From: an uncultured Ignavibacteria bacterium
GTDB taxonomy: Bacteria; Bacteroidota; Ignavibacteria; Kapaibacteriales; Kapaibacteriaceae
NCBI GenBank assembly: GCA_903939735.1
Contig: CAJAIA010000035.1
Span: forward strand, 44,794-108,793
DNA length: 64,000 bases
Direction: 5' to 3'
In this document: positions 49,363-59,763 of the stretch, in pieces
How the letters are laid out: every line of letters begins with the position of its first letter
Numbering within the stretch: position 1 is the first letter of the stretch
Program-made: the position numbers and the translations under genes
The notes under the pieces: generated by a model
Told to the model about the DNA's origin: nothing
What the model saw: the letters and a program-made list of their open reading frames with translations, nothing else
Database searches by the model: none

Positions 49363-51489
49363 CTACAGTTGCACTGTCAACTGGAAATACCCCTGACGTC
49401 CGACGAGGCTTGGGATAAGCGTTGGGTGGAAGCGATCAAGGATGTTGTTGATTCCTGCACCAACTACAACCCGCCGTTCGGCGATATCGAGTGTGTAGGT
49501 TCCACCGACGTTGAGGACGACGTAGCCCGCTACGAACTCATCCTCACGGTCTAGTACCTTCCGAGGCGGATCGGATATGACAGGCCCGTTCTTGTCAAGT
49601 GACTCATCACCATACCGTCCGACAAACTGCGCACGCACGTTTGCGCTCCAGAGACGATCTGGTGCATCGTATTGCACGCGAACCGTTCCACTGTGGCGCG
49701 ACCGACCCCAGAGTCCGTGATAGTCTTCTCTTCGGAGTGGACCAGCGATTGTGCCTGCCTGCCCCTTGTCTATGGCCTCGAGAATCTGAACATCATTTGC
49801 ATCGAGATACTGGTAGCCACCCATGATAGTATACATGGCTCCATTCTCCTTTGCCAACGCAAGGCGTAGGTTCGCCTCAACACCTTGCGTGAATGCACGC
49901 GAAATGTTGCGATACGAGTACACGTCGCGATTGTTGATCGTCTGCACGTAGTAGAACTCAATCAGATTGTTGAGATCGTTCCGGAACGCTCGTAGCTCCG
50001 CACTATACAGCAGCGACACGCGCGAAGAGAGTTCACGTTGTCCGTCCTCATAGCGCAACGCAAGATCGTACGACACGCTACGCTCCGGCTGCAATGAATT
50101 GCCGAGACGCTCAGCACCGATAAGATCATACCCAGCACCTGCCAACCGGTTTGAAAACGTCACATACAACTGACGGAAGTCAGGCGCTTTGAAACCCGTG
50201 CCGATTGAACCAGACATGCGGATGTGTTCGCCTGGTTTCCATAGCAACGAAAAGCGCGGACTAATCGCGTCGCCGAAGACGTTGTTCCCATCGTATCGTG
50301 CACTTACGACGTAGGAGATCCACTCGAGTGGCATGCCTTCCCACTGCGCAAACGCAACGCCCGTGCGATAGAAGGGGTGTGTGCCGGTTGAGTCGCGATA
50401 TCGTGATCCATCGATGTCGTCGTAGAGCACCTCGCCACCAACGGTGAGTCGGTTCGCTACGCCAAGCTGCACATCGTACTGCGAATAGAGTCTGGCGATA
50501 CGACGCTGAAGATCATCCGTCGAGCCTGCTGCGCCTTGTGCAACATCGAAGTTGTATCGTTCATTGAATGTGGAGCCATAAGCGTTTACCGTGAGGCGTG
50601 CACGACCCGACTGATACTCAACACCAAGCGTGCTTGATGCATCCCATTGTGTTACGGAACCAGAGTTCTGTGCGATCTGTCCAGCGACACTCTCGATGAA
50701 GGAGCCCTGCGTTTCACTTCCAAACAGCCGCAGCCATCCACGAGCAGTCCACCCCTTTGCAAACTTCCACTGTGCCTTGAGATGTGTTGTTCCATCCGTA
50801 AACGCAGCATAGGGGATTGATAGACTGTCAAGGGGCAATGAGAATGCCGGTGATGACTTGAGGTTGATGAAGCCTGAGATCTCGACGTCGTTAGAACCCC
50901 AGCCGCCTTCAACACGAGCTTCGAGCGGACCCCGTGTGACGCCTTGAAGCATAACCGATCCATTGATTCCGTCGGTTGGCCGCTTCGTGATAATGTTGAT
51001 GACGCCGGCGAGTGCTTCGCTGCCGAACATGCTGCTCATCGGACCCTTCACGATCTCGACGCGTTCGATGTTCCCCACAGAGATGCGCGAAAGGTCCAAC
51101 ACGCCGGCAACCCGACCAATGATCGGTTGTCCATCAATGAGGATGAGCGTGTAGTCGGGACCAAGGCCGTTCATCTGGATGCCGCTGCGCACAGAGCCGG
51201 AGATGAGCATGCCAGGCTGTTCTTTCAAGAGGTCGCCGAGATCGGTCATGCCTGTTGTGCTAATTCGCTCCTTGCCGATCACTTCAACGCGCACGGGAGA
51301 ATCCTTCAAGCGAATCTCGTTGCGCGTGCCAGTAACAACCACCTGCGACTTCAGATACGACCGCAAACTGTCGGTAAGTTTCTTCGCACGAACAGAGTCA
51401 GCTTCGCGGGCAAACGATGGGATGTGTGCAGTACAGCACAACAGCGCGAGAGCTATCACCCACAGTATGTGGGTCGGTCGACATTTCAT
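49363..51489 (-). CDS. TonB-dependent outer membrane receptor
   Basis: Signal peptide; plug VVVTGTRNEIRLKDSPVRVEVIGKERI...IERVEIVKGPMSSMFGSEALAGVINIITKRP; barrel ending GYFQLTVQL. Confidence 0.93.
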   Translation of the reverse strand: MKCRPTHILWVIALALLCCTAHIPSFAREADSVRAKKLTDSLRSYLKSQVVVTGTRNEIRLKDSPVRVEVIGKERISTTGMTDLGDLLKEQPGMLISGSVRSGIQMNGLGPDYTLILIDGQPIIGRVAGVLDLSRISVGNIERVEIVKGPMSSMFGSEALAGVINIITKRPTDGINGSVMLQGVTRGPLEARVEGGWGSNDVEISGFINLKSSPAFSLPLDSLSIPYAAFTDGTTHLKAQWKFAKGWTARGWLRLFGSETQGSFIESVAGQIAQNSGSVTQWDASSTLGVEYQSGRARLTVNAYGSTFNERYNFDVAQGAAGSTDDLQRRIARLYSQYDVQLGVANRLTVGGEVLYDDIDGSRYRDSTGTHPFYRTGVAFAQWEGMPLEWISYVVSARYDGNNVFGDAISPRFSLLWKPGEHIRMSGSIGTGFKAPDFRQLYVTFSNRLAGAGYDLIGAERLGNSLQPERSVSYDLALRYEDGQRELSSRVSLLYSAELRAFRNDLNNLIEFYYVQTINNRDVYSYRNISRAFTQGVEANLRLALAKENGAMYTIMGGYQYLDANDVQILEAIDKGQAGTIAGPLRREDYHGLWGRSRHSGTVRVQYDAPDRLWSANVRAQFVGRYGDESLDKNGPVISDPPRKVLDREDEFVAGYVVLNVGGTYTLDIAERRVVVGAGINNILDRFHPTLIPSLVGRQGYFQLTVQL

Positions 51490-51493
51490 CCTA

Positions 51494-51501
51494 CAAAACT
51501 A
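51494..51501 (-). promoter_or_regulatory. TAGTTTTG box 4 nt before the TonB receptor ATG
   Basis: Minus strand TAGTTTTG-TAGG-ATG. Confidence 0.5.
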
Positions 51502-51516
51502 CCGTACCGGCGGCAA

Positions 51517-54500
51517 TTACTTGATCCACATCACTGGGATTGATGTCACGGATGTTGGCATGGTGACGTGGAGGATGTACGATCCGCTATGATACGTCGA
51601 CATGTCGAGGTTGTAGGTTGCTGGCTGCGTGTGCGTCCCGTAGACGCTCTGATGCGTCGTCGACCACACGACACGTCCATCTGATTGAACGAGACGAAGC
51701 ACGTACGTTCCTGGCATCGAACTCTTGAGATCAATCGTCAATGCATCGGACGCTTCATGTTGATGAACTCGAACACTTGGCGTAGAGAAGTTTCGCAACA
51801 TGCGATTGACGATGTTGCAGCCAGTGACATAGAGTAAGCCTTGAGTAGTGCGCACAGTTGGACACGACTCGCCCGACCACGTAACGTCTTCCCAGGTGAT
51901 TGGGACGGTTTCAACGCTACTTGCCAGAACAAGGCCGCGCACCTCGGTGATCTTCTGCCGTGGGGCAATGATGAGTTGATCACGTACAACGAGATACGAC
52001 AAGCGTTGTGCTCCTCGAACGCTCGTTCGCACTGCTCCCCGATCCGTTGAGTCAGGAATGAAGATCGATGCATCATGAACCATCGTTGCCCGCAGCTCGC
52101 TGATACGTAGCGGCAAACGCCATGATGGCACATCGACGTAGATCGGAATACCGAGATCTTCCGTTCCTGCCTGTGCTGTGACACTTCCTGCAGAGAGAAC
52201 GATTGGCGTTGTATCACGAACGGTGACGGTCACGCTGGCACGTTGATCACAATTGCGTGCATCGTAACCAGTAACGGTGTAGGTAGTCGTCACGGTAGGT
52301 TGCGCGACTGGACGTGCGCTCTGCGGATCACTCAGACCCGTCGTTGGTGTCCATTGATACCGTCCGGCACCACCAGCAGTGAGTTGCACACTCTCACCGA
52401 CACACAACGCGGTGTCTGATGACACACTTACGTCAAACGTTGAGACAACAACCGTCATCGTGTCGAGTGTCTCACATGAACCTGACAACCCACGTAGGAT
52501 GTAGGTTGTTGTTACCGAGGGCGATGCGCGAGGAGCAATCACACGTGGATTACTCAGTCCATCCGATGGTGTCCATTCGACGCGCTCAGCGCTTCCCGTT
52601 GCCTGCAATATGGTTGCTTGACCACTGCACACGAAGAGGTCCGGGCCGGCCTCAAGCGATGGAGGATCCACCACCACGACGCGTACCGTATCCTCGGAAT
52701 GACATCCTCCTGGAGTGGATGCACGAACGATGTACGTCCGCGTTTCTGTCGGCGATACCGTTACCACGGATCCTGTGTCGCGATCCAACTCAATCGCCGG
52801 CGTCCATTGAAGTATGCCTGATGTTGCCTGTGCAGTAATCACGGCCGACTCACCACGACAGATAGAGATTGATGAGGGCGCAACGACACTAGGCACGGGC
52901 AGAGGTGTGAGAAGCACAGAGTCGACATCTTCGCAATCGCCGCTTATGGCAGTAACGTAGATGCGCTGTTGTGATGTTCCAAGAACAACACGTGCCGAAT
53001 TCCCATCGACAGCGACGATTCCATTACCACGCCATTGATGTGTAACACCGACTGATGCGACGAGCGTGATTGTATCGAGTGGGCATGCGGTGGTCGGACC
53101 CGAGATGGCAACATCGAAGTCATCGACAACGGTAACCACAACAGTATCGCGTACTTGGCAGTCCCCTGTGGTCATCGTTGCGATATAACGCGTTGTGCTT
53201 GATGGGCGAGCGGTCGGGTTGAGAGATGTTGGATCCGACAATCCCGTCGTTGGTGTCCATGATACGCGCTCAGCTCCGCGAGTACGCAGCGGAACGGATG
53301 TTCCGCGGCAGATCGTCGTCTCGCCTTCGGCAACCATATCGGTAATGCGTACGAGCACCGTTGCCGTGTCCTTGCATCCTTCTGCTGTTGTGCCGACAAC
53401 GACAAAACGGGTGTTGCTGCTTACACGCGCAATCGGGTCGGGACGCGTATGGTCGTCGAGGGCAGATACCGGTGACCATTCATACGATGCTGCACCAGCT
53501 ACACGTAGGCGCACAGCTTCAAAGGCGCATTGCTCACCAACAGAATCCACAACAAGCTTCGGCTTCGGCAACACGGTGATCGAGTTGTATGCTGTGTCTG
53601 CGCCATATCCATTTGCAACGATCAATCGGATCGCATACATGCCAGGATTAGCGAAGCACACCACAGGATTCTGCGTTGTGCTGCTTGATGGCGCACCATT
53701 TATGATGCCCCACTGCCACGATGCAATTCTTCCCGTGCTTTGATCGCGCAACGCAATGCATGAACCAGCACAGATGCTGTCGGTAAGTGTGAACGCAGCG
53801 CGCGGCAGACTGCATGCAGTTTGACGTGTTGCTTGATCAATGAGGAGTGTTCCTGGAACATTAGGGAGTCCGAACTGACATGTCCCAGTGAGTCGAACGA
53901 CTGAATCCCTGAACATCGCTCGAGCACCATCCTCGTTTGGCCGTTCAATCGCAGCCAGCCATGACTGTCCCGGACGTCCGATGTAGATGACTCCGTTTGG
54001 ACCAAGTTGCATCGGCACATGCGTATAGACATCCGGAAGATCGGCGATCTTGAATGCCGATCGAATCACAAGCTCAGGGTCGCGCGGTGTAATATCGAAC
54101 TGGATAACCTGTGTTCGTGCAAGCTCTGAAATGTTGGCTACACTCACATATACACGTTCACTGTTCGGTGAGAACGCAGCCCCATAGTGCATCCCATAGG
54201 TGTCGGTTGGGAACAACAACGTTCGATAGGTGATCTTCCCTGTTTCTCCATCGACGTCGTACAGCAGTGATCGACCCGTGAGCGACGTGTACACCAAGTG
54301 CTGTCCGTTCGGGGAAACATGCATCTGACCTTCACCGCGAATCGACGTTGATGGATATCCCGCGTCCGAAATCACAGGAGCCGCCGACAAACCGAGACGC
54401 GTCAGGTGGAGACTAAAGAAGTGTCGTGTGCCGCGGCTCCGAGTGATGATCCACCAACCATCACCTTGGCAGTCTGCTGTTGCCGTGATGTGTTCAGTGA

Positions 54501-55032
54501 TATCGTTGAGGAGGAGTTCGTTCTTCTTGATAACATCACCGAATCCGGCGTCGCTACGCATGTCAAGGATGCTGTAGTACAAGCACAGACACCGATCACC
54601 AAGATTCGTCGAAGAGATAGCTGCCGGATTGAACACGTAGTAGAGTGATGGACGCCCGGGAGCAGGAATGATGATGGCGCTTTGCGCTGTTGTTCGATCG
54701 CCGAACAACCCTGTGCCGTTTGGCATTACTTCGTGCAGGCGATTCCAGACCGTTACGCCGTCGGTATAGAAGAGTAACTCGCCCGTCGTTGGATCCGACA
54801 TCGTTGCACATCCCTCAGACGTCGACATCTGTCCGTCGGCAAGTACATCGACTCGTCCATCGCGAAACGCAATTCCTGCACGCTGTCCGAAGTACCAGTT
54901 CGTAGAGCCGAGTGTCTGTGCGAAACCGTCTATTGTTGCGAATGTGCAAAGGATCAGGAGCGCTGCACGTACCCATTGCGGCCAAGTGTTTGGTCGCCTC
55001 ACAATGGGGCGGTCTGGTTGCTGGTGAAGCAT
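51517..55032 (-). CDS. secreted PKD-like repeat protein, gliding/T9SS-cargo type (1171 aa)
   Basis: Signal ALLILCTFATIDGFAQ; NWYFGQRAGIAF N-terminus; repeated WTPTTGLSDPxSxxPxAxPxxTTxYxxT modules. Confidence 0.85.
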   Translation of the reverse strand: MLHQQPDRPIVRRPNTWPQWVRAALLILCTFATIDGFAQTLGSTNWYFGQRAGIAFRDGRVDVLADGQMSTSEGCATMSDPTTGELLFYTDGVTVWNRLHEVMPNGTGLFGDRTTAQSAIIIPAPGRPSLYYVFNPAAISSTNLGDRCLCLYYSILDMRSDAGFGDVIKKNELLLNDITEHITATADCQGDGWWIITRSRGTRHFFSLHLTRLGLSAAPVISDAGYPSTSIRGEGQMHVSPNGQHLVYTSLTGRSLLYDVDGETGKITYRTLLFPTDTYGMHYGAAFSPNSERVYVSVANISELARTQVIQFDITPRDPELVIRSAFKIADLPDVYTHVPMQLGPNGVIYIGRPGQSWLAAIERPNEDGARAMFRDSVVRLTGTCQFGLPNVPGTLLIDQATRQTACSLPRAAFTLTDSICAGSCIALRDQSTGRIASWQWGIINGAPSSSTTQNPVVCFANPGMYAIRLIVANGYGADTAYNSITVLPKPKLVVDSVGEQCAFEAVRLRVAGAASYEWSPVSALDDHTRPDPIARVSSNTRFVVVGTTAEGCKDTATVLVRITDMVAEGETTICRGTSVPLRTRGAERVSWTPTTGLSDPTSLNPTARPSSTTRYIATMTTGDCQVRDTVVVTVVDDFDVAISGPTTACPLDTITLVASVGVTHQWRGNGIVAVDGNSARVVLGTSQQRIYVTAISGDCEDVDSVLLTPLPVPSVVAPSSISICRGESAVITAQATSGILQWTPAIELDRDTGSVVTVSPTETRTYIVRASTPGGCHSEDTVRVVVVDPPSLEAGPDLFVCSGQATILQATGSAERVEWTPSDGLSNPRVIAPRASPSVTTTYILRGLSGSCETLDTMTVVVSTFDVSVSSDTALCVGESVQLTAGGAGRYQWTPTTGLSDPQSARPVAQPTVTTTYTVTGYDARNCDQRASVTVTVRDTTPIVLSAGSVTAQAGTEDLGIPIYVDVPSWRLPLRISELRATMVHDASIFIPDSTDRGAVRTSVRGAQRLSYLVVRDQLIIAPRQKITEVRGLVLASSVETVPITWEDVTWSGESCPTVRTTQGLLYVTGCNIVNRMLRNFSTPSVRVHQHEASDALTIDLKSSMPGTYVLRLVQSDGRVVWSTTHQSVYGTHTQPATYNLDMSTYHSGSYILHVTMPTSVTSIPVMWIK

Positions 55033-55122
55033 GGAAGGATCGCCCTCAATTTAGTCACAGATCGGCCCCGTTGTGCCCCTCGTGTTATCAGATTTTAACC
55101 CCTTTGCGGCACTGGGGAGTGG

Positions 55123-55130
55123 TAGCTTTG
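55123..55130 (+). promoter_or_regulatory. TAGCTTTG box 4 nt before response regulator ATG
   Basis: TTTG-N16-TAGCTTTG-TCCC-ATG. Confidence 0.5.
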
Positions 55131-55134
55131 TCCC

Positions 55135-55836
55135 ATGCAAAAGACCATTCTCGTGGTTGACGACGAGCAGGATATTGTCGATCTCATTTCGTACAACCTC
55201 AGCAAGGAGGGGTATGAGGTTGCGACGGCAAGCAATGGTACCGATGCCGTCATGCTGGCACAGCGCCTTCGCCCTGATCTCGTGATTCTCGACATCATGA
55301 TGCCGGGTCTCGACGGATTCGAAGTGTGTCGCACCTTGCGACAGGATCCATCGCTTCAGACTACGGCAATCGTCTTCTTGACGGCTAAGGCTGGTGAGAT
55401 CGATCAGATCCTTGGTCTTGAGCTTGGAGCAGACGATTACATCCAGAAGCCAATCTCGCCACGTGTGCTCCTGGCACGCGTCAAGACGATCTTCCGCCGC
55501 GGCTCCGATCGCGTCAGGACGGAAACGGTCGCAGCGCCCGAAGTTCTCCGAATCGGCTCGATTGAAGTAAACCGTCAGAACTATACCGTGAAGATCGATG
55601 GCAAAGAGACGTTCTTCCCAAAGAAGGAGTTTGAACTCTTAGCCTTCCTTGCATCGAACCGCGGAAAAGTGTTCTCGCGCGAGGCTCTCCTGCGCCGCAT
55701 CTGGGGCGAGAGTGTCTACGTGATCGACCGCACAGTTGACGTGCATGTAAGCAAGGTTCGCGAGAAGCTCGGTAAGCACGGCGCCCGCATCGAAACCGTA
55801 AAGGGTGTCGGATACCGCTTCTCGGAGAACGGCTAG
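55135..55836 (+). CDS. OmpR/PhoB-family response regulator
   Basis: ILVVDDEQDIVDLISYNLSKEGYEV, DLVILDIMMPGLDGFEVCR, winged-helix GESVYVIDRTVDVHVSKVREKLG. Confidence 0.95.
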   Translation: MQKTILVVDDEQDIVDLISYNLSKEGYEVATASNGTDAVMLAQRLRPDLVILDIMMPGLDGFEVCRTLRQDPSLQTTAIVFLTAKAGEIDQILGLELGADDYIQKPISPRVLLARVKTIFRRGSDRVRTETVAAPEVLRIGSIEVNRQNYTVKIDGKETFFPKKEFELLAFLASNRGKVFSREALLRRIWGESVYVIDRTVDVHVSKVREKLGKHGARIETVKGVGYRFSENG

Positions 55837-55848
55837 GTATCTTGCGCC

Positions 55849-56892
55849 ATGGCGCTCCCATTCCATCGGTCGCTGGCTCGCGACATGATCACACGACATA
55901 CAGCACTTGTTGCTGGTTCGTGCGGCGGTGTTGTTGCTGTCGGTGCACTAACTGATACGCTCGGACTTGCGCTTGTCGCAGCAGTTATCGTGTCGATCGT
56001 TGGTTTGATTGTTCTTCGTCACCGCGTCACACGTGCGTTGAGCGAGCCCCTTGCCCACACCACATCGGTAACTCAAGCAATCGCCGACGGTGCAGTCTCT
56101 GGTCGGATTGAACTATCACGTGATGCATCCTTGGATGCGGTAGCGGTTGCCGATGCAATCAACAAGCTTGCGTCCCGCGCAGCGCACGATATCGAAGACC
56201 TTCGCAGACTCGAGCGCGTTCGCTCGGAGTTTATCGCAAACGTATCGCACGAACTCCGCACACCGATTTTCAGCGTACAGGGTTACCTCGAAACATTACT
56301 TGACGGTGCAGCTGACGATCCGGCTGTATCACAGCAGTTTCTCGAGAAGGCCTATAACAATGCTCTGCGACTGAATGTGTTGCTCAATGACTTGATCGAC
56401 ATCTCTCGCATCGAGAGCGGTGAGCTGAAGTTCTCGTTCCGGTCATTTGACATCACAGACCTCATTCGCGATCTCATTCACGAGATGCACATCCGCGCCG
56501 AGCAGCAGCAGGTAGAGCTGCACACCAGTATGCCAGACGAAGCCTATGTGTACGGCGATCGCGAGCGTATCTCGCAAGTGCTTGTGAACCTTGTTGAGAA
56601 TGCAATCAAGTACAACGTTGCACAGGGTCGCGTGGACATCGCACTGACGCATCAGGGTGACCGCTGGAATGTTACGGTGCGTGATAGCGGCATCGGCATT
56701 CCTGAGGAACATCTCCCGCGTATCTTCGAGCGCTTCTACCGCGTCGACAAGGATCGCTCTCGCGCCGTCGGCGGCACGGGCCTTGGCCTGGCAATCGTGA
56801 AGCACATCCTCGAAGCGCACCGATCACCGGTGAACGTCACAAGCACCCCGAACGTCGGAACGGCAATCTCGTTCACTCTCGCCGAGGGTTAA
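55849..56892 (+). CDS. PhoR-like sensor histidine kinase
   Basis: EFIANVSHELRTPIFSVQGYLETLLDGA, NLVENAIKYN, DSGIGIPEEHLPRIFERFYRVDKDRSRAVGGTGLGLAIVKHI. Confidence 0.95.
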   Translation: MALPFHRSLARDMITRHTALVAGSCGGVVAVGALTDTLGLALVAAVIVSIVGLIVLRHRVTRALSEPLAHTTSVTQAIADGAVSGRIELSRDASLDAVAVADAINKLASRAAHDIEDLRRLERVRSEFIANVSHELRTPIFSVQGYLETLLDGAADDPAVSQQFLEKAYNNALRLNVLLNDLIDISRIESGELKFSFRSFDITDLIRDLIHEMHIRAEQQQVELHTSMPDEAYVYGDRERISQVLVNLVENAIKYNVAQGRVDIALTHQGDRWNVTVRDSGIGIPEEHLPRIFERFYRVDKDRSRAVGGTGLGLAIVKHILEAHRSPVNVTSTPNVGTAISFTLAEG

Positions 56893-59744
56893 CGTACAAC
56901 GCTGATCGTGGACCGCATTTGCGTTGATCCGGATTGCACGACCACGGTGTACATGCCTGCAGCTACGTCACGTAGATCGAGGCGCAGTGTCCGCCCAGCC
57001 TGTGTCCAGCTCAGTGGCATGCGTTCGCCATTCGCGCTTACACAAACAACATCGGCAACTCTGTCGTCGGTGTGCATTGTAATGGTTGCCTGACTTCCTG
57101 CAGGATTTGGCCAGACATTAACGATGCGTGTGTGTTCGTCCTCAACGCTCGATACCAGATCGAATCGCACATCGTCGATATAGAAACCATCTGACTGGCG
57201 TGATGCATTGCTACGGAAGCGCAGACGCAAATGAATGGTGTCGGTTGCAATGTCGGCTGGGATGCGAACACTCCATGCACGCCAAATATCGTCCCCCTTG
57301 GTTGTGTCGTTCCAACGCGCATCGCGCGACGCATTCCACCAATCGAGCACTGTGTACTGTCCGCCTAAGCCTGTTGCTGACGCCTCAAGAAACATGGTGT
57401 CGGTTGCATCAATGAATGCAGCAACGTACATATTCATCGTGAGTGCGGTCTCGGTAGGAAGCTCCCCGATGTAGGCAGGATACAGATTGCAGGTATCGCG
57501 ACGGCTACCAGCATATGGTCCGGCTGGTGCATACGCAAACGATGCAGGCGCGCTGCGCGCTACGTTTGTTGTGCGACCCCACGGACCCGACGCAACAAGG
57601 TAGCGTGGATCACGAGCATAGGTTTCGACGTAGCTCTGATTCCACAACGCACCCGTGTATGTCCACAGCGTATCACTCGTTGGGCTCACATTATCTGCTG
57701 CATCAACAACAGAACACCACACCGGGTACCAACCACGTTCGTTCATTGAAATGCGTGGCTCAACACTACGTCCGGTGTCGGCTGGTACTACGGTAAGGGG
57801 CTCGCGCGTCCCCGCAGCAAAGAGATTCAGTGATCGCAGATTCACCAGCGCAGTCACGCTATCGAGTCGGCGTGTCGGAAGCGTCACGCGCGCAGAGATT
57901 GACGTATCACCACTGCCAAGCACCGAGCGAAGTATTGGTGCGGCAGGCTGGCGTGAGCCTCCAGCAAATGCAGCTGCCTCGCGTTGTGCGGCGGCACGAC
58001 CGTTGGCAATCACGTCGAGGGTGTAGGTGTAGCGACGGTATTCGACGAGGCCTGTATCGGTGAGCGCAGTATCGGCTGGTGTAAGTAGCGCAATCTGCTT
58101 GCCATCACGCGCAAGCTTGATCTGCGTGCCCTCCGGCAAGGGCTGTCCAAAGCTCAGCTGTGTAACGCGATCCCATGAAAGGTCAATCGTTGTCGGACGC
58201 TGCGGTACCGTCCGCGCAGCAAAGCGCTGTGGCGCTGCCGGAGCACGTGTGTCAACACGCGCCGTGTACACGTCGTTGTCTGCGGAATTTGCAAACGTGT
58301 TACGCATATCAACCCACGATGGAAAGATGATGCCATCGCGCATGTCGCAGCCTGAGTAATCGCCTGCGAACGTGTTGCCATCGAATGGGTTGCGACGCAG
58401 ATCGTTGATGCCATCGCCGACGCGACGATCGATCCATGTAGTGCCGCCGTCGGTTGACCAGCTAACGTACGTGTGGACGAGGATGTTGTTTGGATCCTCG
58501 CGGCTGTCGCTGTACATGATGGCCACATCACCGTTCGTTGGGTCGAGCGTGATCCACGACCAGAACTGGTCGTTGGTGGTGTCGCTGTGTGCGATCACAG
58601 GAGTCGACCACGTGGTGCCGTTATCAGTTGATCGAGAGAAGTAGACGTTTGGATACGGATTGTCGGCAGCCCACGTGAGATACATCCATCCATTGCGCTG
58701 ACCGCCGGTGTTATCGATTGCAAGTGTTGGATAGCACTCAGCACGCACGACACCCTTTACGCGTGAATTGGACTGTCCGCTGACAATACTCTTCACACCG
58801 AATGGGTTGTAGGTATGGATGATTCGTGGCGCAGTCCATGTTGCACCACCGTCAGTAGAGCGCGCATATCGCAGCGAGCTCTCCGTGCCGCTGTTCCATA
58901 CCACATGTACGGAACCGTCGGGTCCGGTGCGTGCGAGCGGAAAGCTCTGTCCGAACGTTGTTGCTTCCGAGGTGCCCGGGAAGCGATCGCTCACCGCAAC
59001 GGGTGTCGACCACGTTGCACCTTCATCGGTACTCTTTGAAATCACAATAGTCGTTGATGAGTCACGATTGACGACGCGCTTCCACGGGATATAGAGATGT
59101 CCGCGGTTCGGACTCGATGCAGCGGTGTCTGCATGGACGTAATACTTGTCTTCAAACGCCGAGTCGGCAGTCTGCTGTCCGGTGTGAATGATCACAGCCG
59201 TGTGACGCATCGACCACGTAGCGCCACCATCTGTAGTAGAGCTCACAAACACACCGTTCTCGCCGAACTGTGCATTGCCCTGACGGTTGAATCCGCCGTA
59301 GCAGAGGAATCCCTTTCCACGATGGTCATAGCACACCGATGGGTCATTGCTTGATCGCCATCCCGGACGCGCCGTACCGAGCGTGATGTTCTTCCACGTG
59401 CGACCAGAGTCGTTCGAGAAGTATGCCCACGTCGACGAGTTGCCACGATAGTCTACTGCACTGCCGATCATGTTGGCAGGATTCAATGGATTGATCGCGA
59501 TCGAAGATTCATTCTGCGCCGGAAGCTGATCTGCTTCCTGTGCAATCATGTTCACGTTGAGGAAGCTCGACGGAAGCACTGACTCCTGTACGACAGGTAC
59601 CATGAGCGTCGGCTCGCCATACTTCTTCATCATGCGCGGCGTCGGGTGGGCGCGCTCCATGTGGCGTTCGTGCGGGTTGGTAGACTGTGCCGATGCGCAG
59701 TGCATACCAACGCAAAGGGCGATGATGCTGAGAAGTGTCTTCAT
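56889..59744 (-). CDS. secreted Asp-box (sialidase-like) protein with T9SS type A sorting domain
   Basis: Signal MKTLLSIIALCVGMHCASAQ; SNDSGRTW, TTDGGATW, STDEGATW, STDGGATW, STDNGTTW, STDGGTTW; C-term VNVWPNPAGSQATITM...VAAGMYTVVVQSGS. Confidence 0.87.
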   Translation of the reverse strand: MKTLLSIIALCVGMHCASAQSTNPHERHMERAHPTPRMMKKYGEPTLMVPVVQESVLPSSFLNVNMIAQEADQLPAQNESSIAINPLNPANMIGSAVDYRGNSSTWAYFSNDSGRTWKNITLGTARPGWRSSNDPSVCYDHRGKGFLCYGGFNRQGNAQFGENGVFVSSTTDGGATWSMRHTAVIIHTGQQTADSAFEDKYYVHADTAASSPNRGHLYIPWKRVVNRDSSTTIVISKSTDEGATWSTPVAVSDRFPGTSEATTFGQSFPLARTGPDGSVHVVWNSGTESSLRYARSTDGGATWTAPRIIHTYNPFGVKSIVSGQSNSRVKGVVRAECYPTLAIDNTGGQRNGWMYLTWAADNPYPNVYFSRSTDNGTTWSTPVIAHSDTTNDQFWSWITLDPTNGDVAIMYSDSREDPNNILVHTYVSWSTDGGTTWIDRRVGDGINDLRRNPFDGNTFAGDYSGCDMRDGIIFPSWVDMRNTFANSADNDVYTARVDTRAPAAPQRFAARTVPQRPTTIDLSWDRVTQLSFGQPLPEGTQIKLARDGKQIALLTPADTALTDTGLVEYRRYTYTLDVIANGRAAAQREAAAFAGGSRQPAAPILRSVLGSGDTSISARVTLPTRRLDSVTALVNLRSLNLFAAGTREPLTVVPADTGRSVEPRISMNERGWYPVWCSVVDAADNVSPTSDTLWTYTGALWNQSYVETYARDPRYLVASGPWGRTTNVARSAPASFAYAPAGPYAGSRRDTCNLYPAYIGELPTETALTMNMYVAAFIDATDTMFLEASATGLGGQYTVLDWWNASRDARWNDTTKGDDIWRAWSVRIPADIATDTIHLRLRFRSNASRQSDGFYIDDVRFDLVSSVEDEHTRIVNVWPNPAGSQATITMHTDDRVADVVCVSANGERMPLSWTQAGRTLRLDLRDVAAGMYTVVVQSGSTQMRSTISVVR

Positions 59745-59763
59745 ACGATGCGTGGTTGTCGAG

